A stretch of DNA of 9,829 nt from an uncultured Streptococcus sp. Its GTDB lineage: Bacteria > Bacillota > Bacilli > Lactobacillales > Streptococcaceae. A program made the translations under genes and the position numbers. Where the stretch lies: positions 1 to 9,829 of the forward strand of contig NZ_CALIIB010000138.1 of the NCBI RefSeq assembly GCF_938020365.1, in the 5' to 3' direction. Position 1 is the stretch's first letter, and each line of letters opens with the position of its first letter. Below, in pieces: positions 5,875 to 9,829 of the stretch. The notes beneath the pieces are model-generated. The model ran no database searches. It was not told the DNA's origin and was given only the letters and a program-made list of their open reading frames with translations.

Positions 5875-5902
5875 TTGTCCAAGTTCCAAATCATGGTATA
5901 AT
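5875..5902 (+). promoter_or_regulatory. plsY: plsY promoter (predicts a leaderless mRNA)
   Basis: A perfect TATAAT (5897-5902) follows TTGTCC (5875-5880) with a 16-bp spacer. The -10 box ends only 6 bp before the plsY ATG at 5909. The expected start site therefore coincides with the A of the start codon, and no Shine-Dalgarno sequence is present. Confidence 0.6.
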
Positions 5903-5908
5903 AAAATC

Positions 5909-6553
5909 ATGATGAACACGATACTTGGATTAATACTAGCATATTTATTGGGCTCCATTCCGACAGGTTTGTGGATTGGGCAGATTTTCTTTAAAAAGAA
6001 CCTGCGGGAATACGGCAGTGGCAATACTGGCACGACCAATACTTTCCGGATTTTGGGTAAGACGGCCGGCACTGCCACTTTTGCCATTGACTTTTTCAAA
6101 GGTACACTGGCAACGTTGCTGCCGCTTTTCCTGCATATTGAAGGGATTTCACCACTGATTTTTGGCCTCTTGGCCGTGATTGGCCATACCTTTCCAATCT
6201 TTGCTGGCTTCAAGGGCGGCAAAGCCGTGGCGACCAGTGCAGGAGTGGTTCTGGGCTTCTCACCCGCTTTCTTTGTCTATCTGATATTGGTCTTTGTGAC
6301 GACTCTCTATCTGGGAAGTATGATTTCCCTTGCCAGTGTGATTTCTGCAAGCGTGGCTATCCTGTCTGTCTTGATTTTCCCTGCTTTGGGCTTTATCCTA
6401 CCTAGCTATGATTTCCTCTTTACCCTGATTATCATTCTCTTAGCAACTATTATCATCCTTCGCCATCGGGACAATATCCAGCGGATTCAAAATAAAACTG
6501 AAAACCTAATCCCTTGGGGCATTAACCTGACCAAGCAAAATCCAAAAAAATAA
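5909..6553 (+). CDS. plsY: PlsY, acyl-phosphate:glycerol-3-phosphate acyltransferase
   Basis: This is complete at 214 aa, the normal size for the family. PlsY is an integral membrane enzyme that acylates position 1 of glycerol-3-phosphate using acyl-phosphate made by PlsX. This is the first committed step of phospholipid synthesis in Gram-positive bacteria. Its signature motifs are all present: YGSGNTGTTN (35-44), GHTFPIFAGFKGGKAVATSAG (92-112, acyl-phosphate and phosphate binding) and RHRDNIQRI...E (185-198). Hydrophobic segments between them match the expected multi-helix topology. The MM start matches streptococcal homologues as I recall them. No Shine-Dalgarno precedes it and the TATAAT box is 6 bp away, so translation is probably leaderless. 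The gene is divergent from parE, a neighbourhood I recall from other streptococci, and convergent with the nucleotidase gene. Confidence 0.97.
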   Translation: MMNTILGLILAYLLGSIPTGLWIGQIFFKKNLREYGSGNTGTTNTFRILGKTAGTATFAIDFFKGTLATLLPLFLHIEGISPLIFGLLAVIGHTFPIFAGFKGGKAVATSAGVVLGFSPAFFVYLILVFVTTLYLGSMISLASVISASVAILSVLIFPALGFILPSYDFLFTLIIILLATIIILRHRDNIQRIQNKTENLIPWGINLTKQNPKK

Positions 6554-6736
6554 GAGTGGGACAGAAATCGGTAATTCGTTAGAATTCGATTTCGTCGTCC
6601 CACCTCCGCACAGTTGAGTAGGGCTGTAAATGCTGATGAACTCAGCGTAGTAGAGCCCACTCAACCACTGCGTCTTGCTCGACAATCCAAAAAAACAATT
6701 GAGAGGCTAGGACTTTTGTCCCAGCCTCATTTTTTT
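6554..6736. repeat. Three-hairpin intergenic element after plsY
   Basis: The whole gap between the convergent plsY and nucleotidase genes is structured. Hairpin 1 (6556-6603) nests GTGGGAC/GTCCCAC, GAAATCG/CGATTTC and AATTC/GAATT around a GTTA loop. Hairpin 2 (6613-6665) nests GTTGAGT/ACTCAAC, GGGCT/AGCCC and GCTGA/TCAGC. Hairpin 3 (6703-6728) is the terminator listed separately. I recall very similar blocks in other intergenic regions of sanguinis/mitis-group genomes, so this is probably one copy of a dispersed repeat family. That recollection could not be checked here. Confidence 0.7.
6703..6736 (+). terminator. Rho-independent terminator of plsY, possibly bidirectional
   Basis: GAGGCTAGGAC (6703-6713), loop TTTT and GTCCCAGCCTC (6718-6728) form an 11-bp stem with one A-C mismatch, followed by ATTTTTTT. 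This is a strong terminator for plus-strand plsY. On the minus strand the same stem is followed after 7 nt by a run of seven T (6689-6695), so it may also stop transcription of the nucleotidase gene, whose stop codon (6735-6737) overlaps the T-tract. Confidence 0.88.
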
Positions 6737-8993
6737 AATCTTTTTGAATTTTTTTCAGGCTTGATACGCCTAAGGTTCCCAGAACCAGTCCGAAGAGGGA
6801 AAGAAGGAAAGGATTCTTGCTTCCTGTTTTCGGAAGAGTTCCTTGTTTGCTTGCTACTTCTGTCGGACGGACCTGTGCTGGAGCTTGATAAGTTGCCTTA
6901 TTAGCTGCTGGCTGAGCTGTATTTGGCTTCTCAAGAGAAGGTTCTTCTTGTGGTTTTATCTCAGGCACAACTGGATGATTAGGTTGGCTAGGAACTACTG
7001 GATTGCTTGGTCTTGTTGGAACTGTTGGATTAGTTGGGTTGGTAGGATTTGCTGGGTTTGTCGGATTGGTTGGGTTTGCTGGATTGCTTTGTCCAGGCTT
7101 AGAAGCGGCATCTTTTGGATCAGTACCCTGCTGGATTTCCTCGATATCTGTGTAACCATCTCCATCTGTATCCTTGCTAGCAGACATAGAAATCGTGCGA
7201 GAATTTGGATTGATTGCTGCATAAGCTGTCAAATCTGCACTTTCCAGATATTCTGCAAAGGCCACGTCCATAGATGGACCTTCCTCACGTGCACCACCCA
7301 GCATGGTATAACCATCACCACCAGCTGCTAGGAAGTCATTGGTTGTCAGGTAATAGGTCTTAGCCAAGTCAAGGGCTTCATAAGCACCTGTTTCTTTATT
7401 TTTGATTTCGATGCGAAGGATCCGTTTCTCTGCTGGCAGAGTTGTGTCATAGTAAACTTTAGCACCAGAAACTTGCAAGAAACCGCCGCTTGGCTCTAGC
7501 AATGGTTGGCCGTTTTCATCCAAGACAGGTTTCCCATCTTTTTCTTGCAGGATTGAGCCCAAAGATTTGGCAAACATATCTGCAATGTTCTGACCTGTTA
7601 CCTTGATTTGTGAAATGGTATTTCCAAAAGGCAATACAGCGATGACATTTCCCTTTGTGATTGGCTTGTCTTTGGCAATGGTTTCCCGTAGGCCGCCACC
7701 GTTGGTCACAGCCAAGTCTGTTTTGTTGGCAAAGCCTGTTTGGCCGTATTTATAAAGGGCATCTGCCACCACATTTCCCAGATTGGTTTCTCGAACGCGA
7801 ACATTTTCACGGTCCCCGTTAAGCTCAACAGGGCTCTTGGCTACGATTACCTTGGCATTTTCTGCATCGTATTTTTCCTTAATCTTCTTAACCATCTCTG
7901 CTACAACTGGGTCTGGACTAGCTTTTTTAGCTGTTGCAGCTGGGATTTGTTGAGGATCGCCCAGAAGTTGGTTGGCCTTAAAAGTAACTTTACCGATATT
8001 ATGCAAATAACTACCAGTCTGATTGTAGGTCACATTTTCACCGTAAGTAGTGGACTCTACTGTGTGAGAATGGCCGTCAATCACTGTAACCCGCTTGCCC
8101 TTCAGCTTAGCATTTTTAGAAAGGGCCTCAGCCAAGGTAGATCCGCGCCATTCAACTGGTGTCGTAGTATCCACACCCAAGTGAGCCAGAACGACATAGT
8201 TTTTGTAAATCTTGCCTTCAGCTGCTGCACGCGCTTCAACTTCGTCAATCACCCGATTAACCTCTGTGATTGGATCCGCGAAAGTCACACCTTGAATATT
8301 TTTCGGGTGCGTTTTTGTAGCTGTCTCAGGAGTGGTCACCCCAATCACGACAAACTCATCACCTTCTACATTCTTATCCTTGTCCACAATAGTTGATGCT
8401 TGGAACACACGGGCATTGTTGGCATAAGTATTAGCACTGAGAAGTGGGAAATTAAGGATTTCTTTATATTTTTTAGCCTCATCCAAACCAAAGTCGAATT
8501 CATGGTTGCCGACCGCCATAGCGTCATAACCGATTTCATTGAGGATCTTCGCGCGTTCTTCCCCTTTGGAGCTATTAGAAATTGGTAGGCCTTGGAAAGC
8601 ATCTCCTGCATCTACGACCAGCGTTTGAGGATTTTTCGCACGTTCTTCCTTGATAACCGTTGCAAGTTTGGCATCTCCGATAACACCTTTTTCTTCGACG
8701 ATACGACCGTGCACATCGTTTGTATGAAGAATGGTAGCTTCAGGCAAGCTTGCGTCGGACGCTCCTGATACATCTTGAGCATTAGCTGCGATGGCCGCAT
8801 TAACACTAGCTTCATCGGCAGAAACTCCACCTGCTTGCGCCAAATCCGTTTCAACCGGTTTTTGAGCTGGTTCGTTCACATTTGCCACAGCAGTTGCTGG
8901 CTGAACCTCATCCGCAGCAACTTGATGGTCCAAAAAGGCAGGTGCCAACAGAACCGTCGACAAAACAGGTAAAATAAGATGCTTCTTTTTCAT
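6735..8993 (-). CDS. nt5e: Cell-wall-anchored 5'-nucleotidase (Nt5e type)
   Basis: This 752-aa surface enzyme hydrolyses extracellular nucleotides to nucleosides such as adenosine. Homologues of this family in streptococci have been linked to adenosine-based evasion of platelets and phagocytes. A signal peptide (1-27, no YSIRK motif) comes first. The metallophosphatase domain follows, with ILHTNDVHG (88-96), DAGDAFQG (128-135), GNHEFDFG (162-169), AHLG (270-273) and GHSH (307-310). The C-terminal nucleotidase domain has NLGNVVADAL (404-413), NGGGLRE (431-437), LPFGNT (454-459) and NDFLAAGGDGYT (552-563); F457 and F554 probably stack on the base. A calcium-type DTDGDGYTDIEE motif (609-619 region), a Pro/Asn/Thr-rich wall spanner (637-690), LPKTG (720-724), a membrane helix and a basic tail (KKIQKD) complete it. 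It has its own GGAG site (9003-9006) and is separated from pyrC by a terminator, so it is probably monocistronic. Confidence 0.95.
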   Translation of the reverse strand: MKKKHLILPVLSTVLLAPAFLDHQVAADEVQPATAVANVNEPAQKPVETDLAQAGGVSADEASVNAAIAANAQDVSGASDASLPEATILHTNDVHGRIVEEKGVIGDAKLATVIKEERAKNPQTLVVDAGDAFQGLPISNSSKGEERAKILNEIGYDAMAVGNHEFDFGLDEAKKYKEILNFPLLSANTYANNARVFQASTIVDKDKNVEGDEFVVIGVTTPETATKTHPKNIQGVTFADPITEVNRVIDEVEARAAAEGKIYKNYVVLAHLGVDTTTPVEWRGSTLAEALSKNAKLKGKRVTVIDGHSHTVESTTYGENVTYNQTGSYLHNIGKVTFKANQLLGDPQQIPAATAKKASPDPVVAEMVKKIKEKYDAENAKVIVAKSPVELNGDRENVRVRETNLGNVVADALYKYGQTGFANKTDLAVTNGGGLRETIAKDKPITKGNVIAVLPFGNTISQIKVTGQNIADMFAKSLGSILQEKDGKPVLDENGQPLLEPSGGFLQVSGAKVYYDTTLPAEKRILRIEIKNKETGAYEALDLAKTYYLTTNDFLAAGGDGYTMLGGAREEGPSMDVAFAEYLESADLTAYAAINPNSRTISMSASKDTDGDGYTDIEEIQQGTDPKDAASKPGQSNPANPTNPTNPANPTNPTNPTVPTRPSNPVVPSQPNHPVVPEIKPQEEPSLEKPNTAQPAANKATYQAPAQVRPTEVASKQGTLPKTGSKNPFLLSLFGLVLGTLGVSSLKKIQKD
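7014..7085 (-). repeat. Asn-Pro-Thr/Ala repeats in the nucleotidase wall spanner
   Basis: In-frame 9-bp repeats encode tandem NPT/NPA tripeptides at residues 637-660 of the nucleotidase, grading into NPVVP-type repeats. Such repeats commonly vary in number between strains. Here they extend the enzyme away from the peptidoglycan anchor. Confidence 0.8.
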
Positions 8994-9025
8994 AAATAAA
9001 AGCTCCAGTCTATGTTTTTTCTACT

Positions 9026-9031
9026 ATTATA
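9026..9031 (-). promoter_or_regulatory. nt5e: -10 box for the nucleotidase gene
   Basis: A perfect TATAAT lies on the minus strand 32 bp upstream of the ATG. The region 16-18 bp further upstream has only a poor -35 (TTCCCT-like), so the promoter may be weak or need an activator. The leader of about 26 nt carries GGAG. Confidence 0.45.
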
Positions 9032-9086
9032 CTGTTTTTATTGTAAAAAGGGAATGCCTTTTCAAGGAATCCTTCTTCTTAATACG

Positions 9087-9115
9087 AAAAACGTTCCAAA
9101 ATGAAATGGAACGTT
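9087..9115 (-). terminator. Terminator of pyrC
   Basis: AACGTTCCA (9090-9098) and TGGAACGTT (9107-9115) form a perfect 9-bp stem with an 8-nt loop. On the minus strand the stem runs into a T5 tract. It lies 20 bp downstream of the pyrC stop and upstream of the nucleotidase promoter, so it isolates the two genes. Confidence 0.75.
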
Positions 9116-9134
9116 GATTTTATATGAATGTCTG

Positions 9135-9829
9135 CTAGGCTTGGAAGACGACTTCTCCATCGCAGATGGTATATTTGACTTGTCCTTTGAGCTCTTCACC
9201 AACAAAAGGTGAATTAGCTGCCTTGGAGGCAAAATGGTCGGAAACCAGACGGTCAGCCTTAGGATCGAAAATAGTGATATCAGCAGGGCCTTCTTCGGCT
9301 AGAAAACCAGCATTAAAATCATAGAGACTAGCTGGATTGACCGTCATCTTTTCTAAGAGCTCCATGAGGCTAAGATGACCAGCCTCTACCAAGTAGGTCA
9401 GTCCCAGAGAAAGCGAAGTCTCAAGACCAGTCATACCAGAAGGTGCTTTAGTGATATCTTCTACATTTTTCTCGTCAGCATGATGTGGAGCATGGTCCGT
9501 TGCAATGACAGAAATAACACCAGACTTGAGCCCTTCGATAACGGCCAGACGGTCCGATTCTAAGCGCAGCGGCGGATTCATCTTAGCATTGCTGCCCTTG
9601 GTCAATAGCAGAGCTTCTGTCTTAGAGAAGTGCTGAGGTGCTGCTTCAGCAGTGACTTGAGCACCTAGCTTCTGAGCGAATTCGACCACCTTTACACTCT
9701 CAGCCTTGGACAAGTGCTGGATATGCACATGAGCCTTGGCATCATAAGCAATCATGACATCGCGGGCAATCATGCTGTATTCTGCCACACCTGTCGCGCC
9801 ACAGATATGAAAATGCTCTTTGGCGATAT
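9135..9829 (-). CDS. pyrC: PyrC, dihydroorotase (3' part, 5' end outside window)
   Basis: About 230 C-terminal residues of a protein that is normally about 420 aa are visible. The reading frame is open to the right edge of the window (HFHICGATG is encoded at the edge), so the methionine-like codon at 9786-9788 is internal, not a start. Dihydroorotase cyclises carbamoyl-aspartate to dihydroorotate in de novo pyrimidine synthesis. Visible motifs include the metal-site histidines in HFHICGATG and HVHIQHLS, the substrate-binding NPPLR, and ATDHAPHH, whose aspartate is the catalytic base. SGMTGLETSLSLG is also typical of the class I enzyme. The C-terminus GQVKYTICDGEVVFQA closely resembles streptococcal PyrC as I recall it. 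It is followed by a hairpin terminator and is not in an operon with the nucleotidase gene downstream. Confidence 0.96.
   Translation of the reverse strand, partial: IAKEHFHICGATGVAEYSMIARDVMIAYDAKAHVHIQHLSKAESVKVVEFAQKLGAQVTAEAAPQHFSKTEALLLTKGSNAKMNPPLRLESDRLAVIEGLKSGVISVIATDHAPHHADEKNVEDITKAPSGMTGLETSLSLGLTYLVEAGHLSLMELLEKMTVNPASLYDFNAGFLAEEGPADITIFDPKADRLVSDHFASKAANSPFVGEELKGQVKYTICDGEVVFQA

Noticed and set aside
9083..9090. Competence cin-box (TACGAAAA, one mismatch to TACGAATA)
   Set aside because: It is on the plus strand and points away from the nucleotidase gene into the antisense of pyrC, with no gene to serve, and it partly overlaps the terminator stem.
9786..9788. Start codon of a 217-aa protein (MAEYSM...)
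   Set aside because: The codon is internal. The frame stays open to the window edge and encodes the conserved HFHICGATG of dihydroorotase, so the gene is truncated only by the window.

Overview
The window is chromosomal DNA of a mitis/sanguinis-group Streptococcus. Streptococcus sanguinis is the best guess. The evidence is a ParE and a PlsY that I recognise as nearly pneumococcal in sequence, an LPXTG-anchored 5'-nucleotidase of the S. sanguinis Nt5e type, and ParC and PyrC ends of streptococcal type. The species call rests on remembered protein sequences, not on a search.

Layout from right to left on the minus strand: the 3' part of pyrC (dihydroorotase), ending at a hairpin terminator; then nt5e, a cell-wall nucleotidase with its own promoter. 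plsY (glycerol-3-phosphate acyltransferase) lies on the plus strand and converges on nt5e. Between them is a 180-bp block of three nested hairpins, the last of which is a terminator. plsY is divergent from parE, and the 220-bp gap between them holds both promoters and a large inverted repeat. The plsY promoter sits so close to the start codon that the mRNA is predicted to be leaderless.

parE and parC encode the two subunits of topoisomerase IV. Here they are separated by about 3.7 kb of accessory genes on the same strand: a 323-aa six-helix membrane protein that starts one base after the parE stop, a DUF6261-like helical protein, an ANT(6)-type aminoglycoside adenylyltransferase and a 163-aa multi-helix membrane protein. 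The two membrane-protein genes are visibly AT-rich, while the two middle genes look closer to the core genes. The segment therefore looks like a mosaic hotspot between two core genes.

The most unusual structure is in the 250-bp gap upstream of the DUF6261-like gene. Five copies of a 19-bp palindrome (consensus TCGTCCGA-AAA-TCGGACGA) are spaced exactly 41 bp centre to centre and separated by four unrelated 22-bp spacers. It resembles a miniature CRISPR-like array with no cas genes, or a phased protein-binding or centromere-like site. I know of no described system with this architecture, and it is the best candidate here for something new.
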